From JBCDCB01 sp039182735 (GTDB lineage Bacteria > Planctomycetota > Phycisphaerae > Phycisphaerales > UBA1924): a stretch of DNA of 47,632 nt. The DNA is taken from contig JBCDCB010000027.1 of the NCBI GenBank assembly GCA_039182735.1, forward strand, positions 1-47,632, given 5' to 3'. Shown here piece by piece: positions 26,417-34,846 of the stretch. The position numbers were made by a program, and so were the translations under genes. The notes below the pieces were generated by a model. It made no database searches. It saw only the letters and a program-made list of their open reading frames with translations, and was not told the origin of the DNA. The first letter of the stretch is position 1, and the number at the start of each line of letters is the position of its first letter.

Positions 26417-27703
26417 GTGTCCGAAGATCCGCCGCATCCCCAGCCGCCCGCCTCAGGCACCGACCCCCAAGCCGACCACGCGCTGGACGAAGACGACACC
26501 GTCCTCATCATGCCGACCGACGACGCCCCCAAGAAGCCCGCGACCCCGTCGCGAGACCCCGGCAACGACACGGACCAGTTGCTCGGGCTCGATGTCTGCT
26601 CGATCTGGGACGACGAGCGCATCGTGGATGCCGACCGGATCGTTGCCTCGCTCGTCGTCGAGCGGGCGCTGTGCACACGGGAAGAGGTCGCGCGCTGCCA
26701 AGGCATCATGGACCGCGGCGTCGCCAAGTCGCTCGCCGAGGTGCTCATCAAAGAGGGGTTCGCGACGCGGACGCAGATCGACCGCCTCGCGCCCGCGATC
26801 GACGCGGCGAACGCGGGCGATCGCATCCCGGGTTTCCGCCTGATCGAGAAGATCGGGAAGGGCGCCGCCGCGACCGTGTTCAAGGCGGAGCAGCGTTCGC
26901 TGGACCGGATGGTCGCGGTGAAGGTGATGCCCAAGAAGTGGTCGAGCGACTCGTTCTTTATTGAGCGGTTCTACGCGGAGGGGCGCGCCGCGGCGAAGTT
27001 GAACCATCCGAACATCGTGCAGGCGATCGACGTGGGGTTTGCGTCGGGCTTCCACTTCTTCGTGATGGAATACGTGCCGGGACAGACGGTGTACGACCTG
27101 ACGATGAGCACCGGCACGGTGGAAGAAGAGGAGGCGTTGGGGATCATCGCCTCGGTCGCCGACGGGCTGCGTCATGCGCATGAGCGCGGGCTGGTCCACC
27201 GCGACGTGAAGCCCAAGAACATCATCATGGCCGAGCGCGGTCTGCCCAAGCTGGCCGACCTCGGGCTCGCGCGCCACGTGGAGGATCACGAGGCGGCGGC
27301 GGCGGAAGCCGGGCAGGCGTACGGCACGCCGTACTACATGTCACCCGAGCAGACCCTCGGCGAGAAGGAGATCGGGCCCGCGAGCGACATCTACTCGCTC
27401 GGCGCGACCTGCTACCACATGCTCACCGGGCGCGTGCCTTTCGACGGCACCAGCGCCGAAGAGGTCTTCCACAAGCACCGCGAGCACGACCTCACGCCGC
27501 CGCACCGCGCAAACCCGAACGTGACCGAGGGCGTGAGCGAAGTCGTGACGAAGATGATGGCCAAGCGCGCGCACGAACGCTTCACCGACTGCAACGAGCT
27601 GCTCGGTGAGCTCCGCGCCTGGCAGTCGTACCACGTGCTCCGTCGCGGCGAGAGCGACTCGCACCCCAGGCAGCAGCCGACCAACTCGGAGAGGACCGCG
27701 TGA
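26417..27703 (+). CDS. Hanks-type Ser/Thr protein kinase
   Basis: 428 residues from GTG 26417, with GAGGAG 8 bases upstream. N-terminal 60 residues are acidic and disordered. Residues about 77-123 (LVVERALCTREEV...LAEVLIKEGFATRTQIDRL) form the helical module often seen in GspE N-termini and planctomycete kinases. The kinase domain runs from about 139 to 420: FRLIEKIGKGAAATVFKA, ATP lysine Lys169 in VAVKV, HRDVKPKN at 261-268, DLG (for DFG) with Asp281, GTPYYMSPEQ at 303-312 and SDIYSLGATCYHMLTGRVPF. All catalytic residues are present, so it should be active. No transmembrane segment or sensor domain. Stop overlaps the next start (GTGA). Confidence 0.92.
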   Translation: MSEDPPHPQPPASGTDPQADHALDEDDTVLIMPTDDAPKKPATPSRDPGNDTDQLLGLDVCSIWDDERIVDADRIVASLVVERALCTREEVARCQGIMDRGVAKSLAEVLIKEGFATRTQIDRLAPAIDAANAGDRIPGFRLIEKIGKGAAATVFKAEQRSLDRMVAVKVMPKKWSSDSFFIERFYAEGRAAAKLNHPNIVQAIDVGFASGFHFFVMEYVPGQTVYDLTMSTGTVEEEEALGIIASVADGLRHAHERGLVHRDVKPKNIIMAERGLPKLADLGLARHVEDHEAAAAEAGQAYGTPYYMSPEQTLGEKEIGPASDIYSLGATCYHMLTGRVPFDGTSAEEVFHKHREHDLTPPHRANPNVTEGVSEVVTKMMAKRAHERFTDCNELLGELRAWQSYHVLRRGESDSHPRQQPTNSERTA

Positions 27704-28125
27704 GCATCGTCCGCACCTTCCGCAAGCTGCTCCGCGGCGAAGACGGCGTCCACGCCCGCGCCGCCTGGCCCAGCACCGCCGGCGAGACGCGGCTGCGCGT
27801 CATGTCCTCGCTGATTGCCCAACTCGATCGCTACGGGACCGCGTCGTGGGCGACGTTCACGGTCGAGCAGCCCGGCGATAATCAGGCGACGCTGCAGGTG
27901 CAGTCGCGCGCGGTCAACACGCTGCTCGAAGAGATCGACGTGAAGCGCGTGCTGCGCGATACGGGCCACACGCCCCTCGCGGACGCGTGCGTCACGGTGG
28001 ACGAGGGGCTGCACCTCTTCGACGACGCCTCGGCGGACGAACTCGCGATCGTGGTGGACACGCTCTTCCAGCGCCACTTCAAGGTGCCGAGCGATTACGG
28101 GTTCAGCGGCTGGGTCGAGAGCTGA
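27700..28125 (+). CDS. Small unknown protein coupled to the kinase
   Basis: 141 residues from GTG 27700, overlapping the kinase stop by four bases. Begins with a basic amphipathic stretch (SIVRTFRKLLRG), then a soluble alpha/beta body with SSLIAQLDRYGTASWATFTV, NTLLEEIDVKRVLRD and a Trp-containing C-terminus (YGFSGWVES). Not recognised. The tight coupling makes it a candidate substrate, adaptor or regulator of the kinase; this is inference from position only. Confidence 0.65.
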   Translation: MSIVRTFRKLLRGEDGVHARAAWPSTAGETRLRVMSSLIAQLDRYGTASWATFTVEQPGDNQATLQVQSRAVNTLLEEIDVKRVLRDTGHTPLADACVTVDEGLHLFDDASADELAIVVDTLFQRHFKVPSDYGFSGWVES

Positions 28126-28128
28126 CGC

Positions 28129-28962
28129 CTACGCCGGTGCCTCGGCGCGGAGGTGCTGCGCGAGGAACTCGGTCTGCATGTTCTTCGCTTCGTTGGACTT
28201 GCTGCCGAACCCGTCGTGCTCGTACGGCGCACCGGTGCGCTCCCACGTGTGAAACCTGATGGAATCCGGGTCGGCGTTGTGCGCCGCATAGTGCGCGCGC
28301 AGCGGCTCGATGAAGGTCCGCATCGCCTCGACGGGCACGGACTCATCTGCCTCCGAATGCACCGCGAGCAGCGGAACCGGACGCCAGTCGTCGAGGTGCT
28401 TGACCGGGCTCAGCCGTTCGGCTTTCTCTTCGCTGAACAGCGGCGTGCCGCGCATCGCCTCGAAGTTGCCCGCCGTCGCCTCGAGCGACGTGCAGGTGAA
28501 TCCGTGCGCGCGCGTGAGCCTGTTGAGGGCGACCATGCCGCCGGCGGACATGCCACCGATCGCGACGCGTTCGAGGTCGAAGGCGTTGTTGAACTTCGCG
28601 TCGCGGAGGGCGTCGAGCACCGTGTCGATCTCGCGCGACGCCTGCTCGACGACTTCGATCGTGTTCTCGGTTCGATCCCAGCCGGGCTTCTGGCGCGCGC
28701 CGTGGCCTGGCAGGTCGATCGAGCACGCGCCGATGCCGGCTCGCACCCATCGCAGGTAGCGCCCGGGGTCGAGCTCTTTGAACGCCGTGCGCCCGTGCAT
28801 CCACAGGCAGAGCGGCGCGGGGGCGGGCGTCGCGCCGGGTTCCCACCACGATTCTTCGGGGTGGGCGAGCAGCGTGGGCACCGGCTCGACGGGGCCGGGC
28901 AGGTCGGTGATCAGCGTGCGCGCGCGCAGGTGCGTCGGCAGTCGTGCGAAGCGTTCTTCCAT
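28129..28962 (-). CDS. Alpha/beta hydrolase (dienelactone hydrolase/peptidase S9-like)
   Basis: 277 residues. Alpha/beta-hydrolase fold with oxyanion HG in CLWMHGRTAF (56-57), DLPGHGARQ, nucleophile elbow GGMSAGGM with Ser139, acidic residue Asp206 in VHSEADESVP and His249 in EHDGFG. No signal peptide, so cytoplasmic. Substrate unknown. It converges on the kinase-coupled gene with three bases between stops and is followed upstream by a YqaE-type peptide gene. Confidence 0.83.
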   Translation of the reverse strand: MEERFARLPTHLRARTLITDLPGPVEPVPTLLAHPEESWWEPGATPAPAPLCLWMHGRTAFKELDPGRYLRWVRAGIGACSIDLPGHGARQKPGWDRTENTIEVVEQASREIDTVLDALRDAKFNNAFDLERVAIGGMSAGGMVALNRLTRAHGFTCTSLEATAGNFEAMRGTPLFSEEKAERLSPVKHLDDWRPVPLLAVHSEADESVPVEAMRTFIEPLRAHYAAHNADPDSIRFHTWERTGAPYEHDGFGSKSNEAKNMQTEFLAQHLRAEAPA

Positions 28963-28991
28963 GATGCAAGCCTATCGGCGATCGATCGCGC

Positions 28992-29153
28992 TCAGTCCTT
29001 CAGCACGAGGATGAGCGCATGGATCATCCCCGGGACAGCGAACAACAGGCACAGCAGAATGTTGATGAAGAAGTGCTTGCCGATGCCTTCTTTGAGAAAG
29101 ACCGCCACGGGCGGGAGGAAGATGGCCAGCAGGATCATCACGAGCGTTCCCAT
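28992..29153 (-). CDS. YqaE/Pmp3-family small membrane protein
   Basis: 53 residues, below common ORF-length cutoffs. Starts at ATG 29153 with AAGGAG 6 bases upstream. The translation is MGTLVMILLAIFLPPVAVFL, then KEGIGKHFFINILLCLLFAV and PGMIHALILVLKD. Two hydrophobic helices joined by a short KEG loop with LPP in helix one and PG-IHA in helix two is exactly the UPF0057 (Pmp3/YqaE) pattern. Family members are induced by salt or membrane stress and affect membrane potential in yeast; role here is untested. Confidence 0.88.
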   Translation of the reverse strand: MGTLVMILLAIFLPPVAVFLKEGIGKHFFINILLCLLFAVPGMIHALILVLKD

Positions 29154-29198
29154 GTCGGTCTCCTTGTGTGGATGATTCGGGATCCGCTGGGCAATCTA

Positions 29199-29864
29199 TC
29201 AGGCGCGCACAAAGGGGTTGCTCGACTTCTCGCGCCCGATGGTCGTGGTGGGCCCGTGCCCGGGGCAGACGATGGTGTCATCCGACAGTGCATAGAGCAC
29301 GTCGCGGATCGATGCGTGCAGCGCGGCTTCGTCCGAGGTCGGGAAGTCGCTGCGACCGATCGAGCCGGCGAAGAGCGTGTCGCCGACGATCGCGACACCC
29401 GCGTGCGCGCAGTGCAGCGAGACGCTGCCCGGCGAGTGCCCGGGCGTGTGGTGTACGTCCCACGAGAGATCGCCCAGCGTGAGTGTGTCGCCCGGGTTGA
29501 TCGTTTCTTCCGCGTCGCGAACAACAACGTGCTCGGCGTGATTGATGCTCAGGTTGAGCCGCGGATCACCGAGCCACGACGACTCTTCGGGGTGCAGCCA
29601 CGTGCGCACGCCGGGGAATGCGGCGCGGAGGACGTCGAGCCCGGCGATGTGATCGAGGTGCGCATGAGTCAGGATGATCATCTCGGGCTCGAGCCCGCGC
29701 GAGCGGACGTGCTCGATCATCGGCTCAGGTTGCCAGCTGGCATCGACGAGCCAGCACGCATCGGTGCCCGGCGCGGTGACGACGAAGCAGTTCGTCGGGT
29801 ACGGGCCGAGTTCGAAACCGGCGATGACCTCGCGCGGGTCCACGTTGGGTCGGGTCGTGCTCAT
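29199..29864 (-). CDS. Metallo-beta-lactamase-fold hydrolase (glyoxalase II-like)
   Basis: 221 residues. N-terminal GPYPTNCFVV, zinc motif THAHLDH at 66-72, third metal His in HTPGHSPGSVSLH, bridging Asp in VGDTLFAGSIGRSD and the last His in CPGHGPTTTIGREK. This layout is that of small glyoxalase II-like hydrolases (YcbL group), which act on thioesters such as S-lactoylglutathione, though many have other substrates. Transcribed divergently from the cupin gene. Confidence 0.87.
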   Translation of the reverse strand: MSTTRPNVDPREVIAGFELGPYPTNCFVVTAPGTDACWLVDASWQPEPMIEHVRSRGLEPEMIILTHAHLDHIAGLDVLRAAFPGVRTWLHPEESSWLGDPRLNLSINHAEHVVVRDAEETINPGDTLTLGDLSWDVHHTPGHSPGSVSLHCAHAGVAIVGDTLFAGSIGRSDFPTSDEAALHASIRDVLYALSDDTIVCPGHGPTTTIGREKSSNPFVRA

Positions 29865-29923
29865 GCGTGCAGCGTAGAATGACGGTCGCGCGGGCGCGGC
29901 GTCCGCGCGTGGGAGAATCGATT

Positions 29924-30292
29924 ATGGCGTTGATCCGCAACATCGATGAGGTCGCCGAGCAGACGCCTGATATGGCGGGCGTCGAGGGCGTGACGTTCGC
30001 GGTGATGGTCGGGCGCCAGGACGGCGCGCCGAACTTCGCGCTGCGCTCGTTCCGGGTCGAAGCGGGGGGGCATTCGCCGCGGCACAGCCACGATTATGAG
30101 CACGAGGTCTATATCGTCGATGGCGGCGGTGAGGTGCTGCTCGAGGGCGCGTACCGACCGATCAAGCGGGGCGATGTGGTCTTCGTGCCCGCGGACGAGG
30201 AGCACCAGTTCCGCGCGGGTGACAGCGGGATGCGGTTCCTCTGCCTCGTGCCCGTCGATCGCAACTGCGGCGAGCCGACCCCGGGTTCCTGA
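29924..30292 (+). CDS. Single-domain cupin protein
   Basis: 122 residues from ATG 29924, with GGGAG 8 bases upstream; an in-frame extension from 29867 is Arg-rich and unlikely. Metal-binding cupin motif 1 is GGHSPRHSHDYEHEVYIVDG (His54, His56, His60 region) and motif 2 is RGDVVFVPADEEHQFRAGD (His94). Small cupins of this kind bind a divalent metal; enzymatic or sensory role unknown. Followed 15 bases later by a membrane protein gene on the same strand. Confidence 0.85.
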   Translation: MALIRNIDEVAEQTPDMAGVEGVTFAVMVGRQDGAPNFALRSFRVEAGGHSPRHSHDYEHEVYIVDGGGEVLLEGAYRPIKRGDVVFVPADEEHQFRAGDSGMRFLCLVPVDRNCGEPTPGS

Positions 30293-30306
30293 CGAAAGGG
30301 CCAGAT

Positions 30307-31257
30307 GTGAACGACGAGACGCCGAGAACGAAAGCCGCGAGCGATGCGCGACTGCTGGCCTACTACGCGGGCGTGCTGCTGATCGCGGGCGTGAGCGTGC
30401 TCGTCGGTGTGGCGACCGAGAGCGTGTCGGCGCAGCTGCTCGGCGGGGTCGGGTTCTTCGCGGTGCTCGCGACGCTGCCGATCGCGTGGATGCTGCATGC
30501 GCAGGTCCGTCGGGGCGATTCCAACGAGCAACTCGCCGAGGCCGTCCGCGTGATGACGAGCGAGGCGGGGCTGTCGGACGCGGCGCGTCGCGTGCTGCAC
30601 CGGCGCGAGGAGCGCGAGCTGCTCACGCGTGCGATCACGCAGGACATCTCGGCGGAAGACTGGGAGGCGGCGCTGGTGCTCACGCGCGAGCTGGCCGACC
30701 GCTTCGGGTACCGCGCGGACGCCGAAGAGTTCCGGACGCGCATCGAGCGCGCCCGCGCGCAGACGCAGGACCGGCGTGTGATCGAAGCGCTGGCAACACT
30801 GGACGAGCAGATCCGCGCGCATCGCTGGGCGGACGCGTACGCCGACGCGGCGCGCATCCGCCGTCTGTACCCGGAATCGCACCGCACCGAGCACTTGCGT
30901 GCGCGTGTGGACGAGGCGCGCCGGCGGTACCGCCAGGAGCTGGAACGCACGTTCCTGCTCGCGGCGCAGCGGGAGGACGTGGACGAGGCGATGCGCCTGC
31001 TCAAGGAACTCGATCAGTACCTGACGCCCACCGAGGCCGAGCCGTTGATGGAGGTCGCGCGCGGCGTGGTGACCAAGTCGCGCGAGAACCTGGGCGTTCG
31101 GTTTCACCTGCTCATCAAGGATGGCAACTGGCAGCAGGCGGTGGAGACGGGCGAGCAGATCGTGTCGGAGTTTCCGAACACGCGCATGGCCGCCGAGGTC
31201 CGCGCGATGCTCCCGGGGATCCGCGACCGCGTCGCGGGGCTCACGCCGAAGGCGTAG
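30307..31257 (+). CDS. Membrane-anchored helical-repeat protein, function unknown
   Basis: 316 residues from GTG 30307 (AAAGGG about 6 bases upstream). Two hydrophobic helices near the N-terminus (LLAYYAGVLLIAGVSVLVGV and LLGGVGFFAVLATLPIAWML), then a long soluble helical region of TPR-like or SEL-like units such as EDWEAALVLTRELADRFGYR, HRWADAYADAARIRRLYPES and NWQQAVETGEQIVSEFPNTR. Topology suggests a membrane-tethered scaffold facing the cytoplasm. No family assigned. Its end overlaps the convergent lspA by 17 bases. Confidence 0.7.
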   Translation: MNDETPRTKAASDARLLAYYAGVLLIAGVSVLVGVATESVSAQLLGGVGFFAVLATLPIAWMLHAQVRRGDSNEQLAEAVRVMTSEAGLSDAARRVLHRREERELLTRAITQDISAEDWEAALVLTRELADRFGYRADAEEFRTRIERARAQTQDRRVIEALATLDEQIRAHRWADAYADAARIRRLYPESHRTEHLRARVDEARRRYRQELERTFLLAAQREDVDEAMRLLKELDQYLTPTEAEPLMEVARGVVTKSRENLGVRFHLLIKDGNWQQAVETGEQIVSEFPNTRMAAEVRAMLPGIRDRVAGLTPKA

Positions 31258-31894
31258 CGGGTTCGCGCGCCGTGTCTTCGCGCCAGAGGACGACGAGCAG
31301 GACGCCGATGCCGATGAGCAGGAGCTTGTCGGCGACGTTGCTGACGTAGGGCCAGAGCTCATCGCTCCCGCCGGGCCAGCGCAGGCCGAAGGGCAATCGC
31401 CAGCCGGGCAGCGGGTGGATGAAGTCTCTGACGCAGGCGTAGCGGAGGCGGTCGTAGAGGTTGCCGAGCCCGCCGGCGAGCACGAGCGCGATGGCGACGT
31501 GCGCAACGCGATCGCGTGCATCGGTGCGCAGGGCGAAGAGCCAGAGCGCGAAGACGAAGGCGACGCCGGTGAAGACGACGAAGAGCCAGCGTTTGCCCTG
31601 TCCCGCACCGAAGACGGCACCGGTGTTGAGCACGAGCTTGAACGAGAGCACGCCGGGGATGACGCGGGTCTCCTCGTGCGGGGGGATGAGGGCCGCGACG
31701 GCGGGGCCACCGGTTCGGACCGCAGCTTCGACCTCGCTCTTGAGCACGTGCACGGGCGTGCCCGCGACGCGTTCGAAGGCGATGTGCTTGCTGACGAGAT
31801 CCGCCGCGAGACCGATGGTCGCGAGCAGCAGGAGCATGGTCCAGGCGCGGCGCGATCGCCACGCGGGGCGGATCGTTGCGTGCGGGATGTTCAC
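31241..31894 (-). CDS. lspA: Lipoprotein signal peptidase
   Basis: 217 residues from GTG 31894, whose GTGA overlaps the stop of the upstream DksA-like gene. Cleaves prolipoprotein signal peptides at the lipobox. Four hydrophobic helices; the conserved LVLNTGAVFGAGQG box, LAGGLGNLYDRLRYACVRDF with catalytic Asp148, and SNVADKLLL with catalytic Asp189. The first periplasmic loop (about 45-85) is longer than in E. coli LspA. Confidence 0.94.
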   Translation of the reverse strand: MNIPHATIRPAWRSRRAWTMLLLLATIGLAADLVSKHIAFERVAGTPVHVLKSEVEAAVRTGGPAVAALIPPHEETRVIPGVLSFKLVLNTGAVFGAGQGKRWLFVVFTGVAFVFALWLFALRTDARDRVAHVAIALVLAGGLGNLYDRLRYACVRDFIHPLPGWRLPFGLRWPGGSDELWPYVSNVADKLLLIGIGVLLVVLWREDTAREPATPSA

Positions 31895-32823
31895 TGCTGC
31901 GAGTACGCGCCGCCCTCGAGCCGGCGCGCGGCCTCGATCGAGTGACGCGCCCACGGGTTGTACTCGAGTCGTTCGAGCCCGATCTCGCGCCCGGTGGTCT
32001 CGCAGATGCCGTACGTCCCCTCGTCGATGCGCTGCAGCGCCGCGGCGATCTCCGCGAGCAGCATGCGCTGCGACTGCGCGAGGTCGAGGTTGAGCGTCTG
32101 CTCGTAGGTATCCGAGCCCTGGTCGGCCATGTGCTGCGGGAGATGGCTCAGGCTGCCCGAGCCGCCGCCCGTGAGCGCTTCGCTCTCCATCGATTCCACG
32201 TCGCCCACGATCTCGCGCCACTTGGCGAGCAGGATCTCGCGGAACTTGGCGAGCTGCTTCTTGGTGAGCGGGGACTTCTTGAGGCGCGGCGTGTCTTCGT
32301 CGAGCAGGTCGCCGTCGTCGCGCGTCGAGGGCGGCTGCAGCCCCGCCGCGGCGGCGAGCTTCTTCGCGACGCTTTGCGCCGACTTGATGTCCTTCGAGCT
32401 CGACCAGCCGAACCGCTTGGGGGATTCTGCGCCCGACTCGGAGTTGGCGTCCGACTTCGACTTGCTGGTTGTTTTCTTCTTCGAAGAGCCCTTTGACGCG
32501 TCGGACTTGGCGGCGGTCTTCTTTGACGTCTTCTTCTTGGACGTGCCGACCTTGCTCGACGTTTTCTTGGTGGTCTGGCTCTTGGATGATGCGTCGGGCG
32601 TCTCGGCTTCGCGCTCGCTCTTTGCCGCGGGTTTCTTCTTCGTCGTCGCGGCTTTCTTGGCGGTGGACTTCTTGGTCGAGGGCTTCTTCGCCGCCGTCTT
32701 CTTGCTCGCCGCCTTCTTGGTGACCTTCTTCTTGGAAGTGGTCTTGGTGGTGCGCGAAGACGTCTTCTTCGAAGTCTTCTTCTTCGAAGCGGCGGCTTTC
32801 TTCGTGGTCTTTTTCTTGGCCAA
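31891..32823 (-). CDS. DksA/TraR-like protein with histone-H1-like N-terminal tail
   Basis: 310 residues, TTG start at 32823 (no other plausible start). Residues 1-125 are an extreme Lys/Ala/Thr/Ser tail of KKTSKK, KKAASKK and KKSTAKK units, like a histone H1 C-terminal domain. Residues about 185-305 are a DksA-type coiled coil and globular end: FREILLAKWREIVGDVESME, LDLAQSQRMLLAEIAAALQR and IDEGTYGICETTGREIGLER. In a true zinc finger four Cys are needed; here only Cys274 remains, the others reading Thr277, Ser295 and Ala298. DksA binds RNA polymerase; the tail would bind DNA. It is translationally coupled to lspA. Whether it is a DksA or a chromatin protein is unresolved. Confidence 0.8.
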   Translation of the reverse strand: MAKKKTTKKAAASKKKTSKKTSSRTTKTTSKKKVTKKAASKKTAAKKPSTKKSTAKKAATTKKKPAAKSEREAETPDASSKSQTTKKTSSKVGTSKKKTSKKTAAKSDASKGSSKKKTTSKSKSDANSESGAESPKRFGWSSSKDIKSAQSVAKKLAAAAGLQPPSTRDDGDLLDEDTPRLKKSPLTKKQLAKFREILLAKWREIVGDVESMESEALTGGGSGSLSHLPQHMADQGSDTYEQTLNLDLAQSQRMLLAEIAAALQRIDEGTYGICETTGREIGLERLEYNPWARHSIEAARRLEGGAYSQQ

Positions 32824-32937
32824 GTGGCCCGCCTGATCGCTAAGTGTTGTAATGTTCGTGCTTTACGCTATCACAGACCAAACGGGAAGCCCGGAAGGGT
32901 AGTGTGTTGCGGGCGTGCGATCAAGCGCATGCGCCCG

Positions 32938-33933
32938 TCAATCGGCCTCGGCGGCGGGTTCCGGGGCCCGCTCGCGATACTCGCCGAGCTTACGGAAACG
33001 CTCGTAGCGCCTGCGGACAAGGGAGTCGGGCCGCGAGCGGCGGAGCTTCGGGAGGTGTTCCTGCAGCCACGCCGCGATCGCGCCGGCGGTGGCCTCCGGG
33101 TCGCGGTGCGCCGCGCCCAGCGGCTCGGGGATGACGTCGTCCACAATGCCGACGCGCTTGTTGTCGCTCGCGGTGAGGTTCAGCGCCGTCGCGGCGGCGA
33201 GGTTCGTTTCCGGGGTTGCGCGCTTCCAGAGGATCGCCGCGCAGCCCTCCGGGGAGATCACCGAGTACCACGCGTGCTGCAGCATCGCGACACGGTCGGC
33301 GACCGCGATGCCCAGCGCACCGCCCGACCCGCCCTCACCGATCACGACCGAGAGGATCGGCGTGCGGAGCCGACTCATTTCGCGCAGGTTGACCGCGATC
33401 GCCTCCGCCTGCCCGCGCTGTTCGGCGCCGAGCCCGGGGTAGGCGCCGGGGGTGTCCACGAAGGTGACGATCGGGAGTTTGAACTTCTCGGCGAGCTTCA
33501 TCGCGCGCAGGGCTTTGCGGTACCCCTCCGGGTGCGCGCAGCCGAAGTGGCACGCGATTTTCTCGTCGGTGTCGCGTCCCTTGTGATGGCCCACGACGAG
33601 CGCCTTGACCGATCCGATGCGGGCGAACCCGGTGACGATGGCCGGGTCGTCGCCGAAGCGCCGATCGCCGTGGATCTCGGCGAAGTCCTTGCAGATCAGA
33701 CCGACGTAGTCGCGGAACTGCGGGCGTTCGGGGTGGCGTGCGACGCGGACGGTGTCCCACGGGTTGAGCTTGCGATAGGCGTTTTTGAGGGCCGTATCGC
33801 GCTGCTGGCGGAGGGAGCCGATCTCCGAATCGATATCGACGCCGGTGGAGGCGACCGCGCGTTCGAGTTCGCCGATCTTGCGCTCGATCTCGGTGACGGG
33901 TTTCTCGAATTCGAGGACGTAGGGGATCGCCAT
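32938..33933 (-). CDS. accA: Acetyl-CoA carboxylase carboxyltransferase subunit alpha
   Basis: 331 residues from ATG 33933 (MAIPYVLEFEKP), which is the conserved family start; a longer frame to 34056 overlaps proC. Transfers the carboxyl from biotin to acetyl-CoA in fatty acid synthesis. N-terminal coiled segment IERKIGELERAVAS, then DRRFGDDPAIVTGFARIG, GCAHPEGYRKALRAMKLAEK, TFVDTPGAYPG, VIGEGGSGGALGI and VISPEGCAAILWK. The charged Pro/Glu tail is ordinary. accD is not in the window. Confidence 0.95.
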   Translation of the reverse strand: MAIPYVLEFEKPVTEIERKIGELERAVASTGVDIDSEIGSLRQQRDTALKNAYRKLNPWDTVRVARHPERPQFRDYVGLICKDFAEIHGDRRFGDDPAIVTGFARIGSVKALVVGHHKGRDTDEKIACHFGCAHPEGYRKALRAMKLAEKFKLPIVTFVDTPGAYPGLGAEQRGQAEAIAVNLREMSRLRTPILSVVIGEGGSGGALGIAVADRVAMLQHAWYSVISPEGCAAILWKRATPETNLAAATALNLTASDNKRVGIVDDVIPEPLGAAHRDPEATAGAIAAWLQEHLPKLRRSRPDSLVRRRYERFRKLGEYRERAPEPAAEAD

Positions 33934-33997
33934 GCGCAGCGTGTCTCCGGGCCCGCATGATATCCCGCCGCTCGCCCGCGGCGCGCACAATGGCGGG

Positions 33998-34846
33998 ATG
34001 AGCACGCCAACCACCATCGTAAGCGTCGGCGGGGGCAACATGGCACGCGCCATCATCGAGGGCGCGGTCGCCTCGAAGCGGTTCCCGCCCAGCGCCTTCG
34101 TCGTGATCGATCCGAATACTGAGAAATTGGATCACTTCCGATCGATCGGGTGCGCGGCGCACGAACACGTCGCGACGCTGCCTGTCGTGTCGGAAAACGC
34201 TGCGATCATGCTGGCGATCAAGCCGCAGATGCTCAGTGACGCAGCGCCATCGTTCGCGTCGCTGTGCGGAGCGCGTCGTCTCGTCATTTCGATCCTCGCG
34301 GGCGTTCAGTCGCCGACGATTCGGGTGATGCTCCGGCGTGGCGGCGCAGAGTCTGTCGGCAACGTCATCCGTGTCATGCCGAACACGCCCGCCGCCATCG
34401 GCGCAGGGTGCACAGCCTACGCGTGTTCCGGCTCTACGTTGCCCGAGGAGATCGCGCTCGTCGAATCGCTCTTCGAATCGGTCGGGCCCATCGTCGAACG
34501 CCTCGACGAACCCATGATGGACGCCTTCACCGCGCTCGCGGGCAGCGGGCCGGCGTACTTGTTCTATCTCGTTGAAGCGATGGCGAACGCCGGCGTCGAG
34601 CTGGGCTTCGAGCGCGCACAAGCCGAGCGCTTCGCGCGGCAGACGGTGATCGGCTCGTCGCGACTGCTCGCGCAATCAGATGAAAGCGCTGCGGAGTTGC
34701 GCGCGCGCGTCACGAGCAAGAAGGGAACCACACAGGCCGCGACGGACTCGCTTGATGCGTCGCATGTGATGGTTGCCTTTGCGCGCGCGCTGACCGCGGC
34801 GCGCGATCGCGGACGCTCACTCGCCAGCGAGTTCGACCGAGCGTGA
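33998..34846 (+). CDS. proC: Pyrroline-5-carboxylate reductase
   Basis: 282 residues from ATG 33998. Last step of proline synthesis. Rossmann start TIVSVGGGNMARAIIEG, LAIKPQMLSDAAPS, RVMPNTPAAIGAG, then FTALAGSGPAYLFYLVEAMA and the C-terminal substrate loop VTSKKGTTQAATDSLD. Divergent from accA (64-base gap) and convergent with pdeM, overlapping it by 30 bases. Confidence 0.94.
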   Translation: MSTPTTIVSVGGGNMARAIIEGAVASKRFPPSAFVVIDPNTEKLDHFRSIGCAAHEHVATLPVVSENAAIMLAIKPQMLSDAAPSFASLCGARRLVISILAGVQSPTIRVMLRRGGAESVGNVIRVMPNTPAAIGAGCTAYACSGSTLPEEIALVESLFESVGPIVERLDEPMMDAFTALAGSGPAYLFYLVEAMANAGVELGFERAQAERFARQTVIGSSRLLAQSDESAAELRARVTSKKGTTQAATDSLDASHVMVAFARALTAARDRGRSLASEFDRA

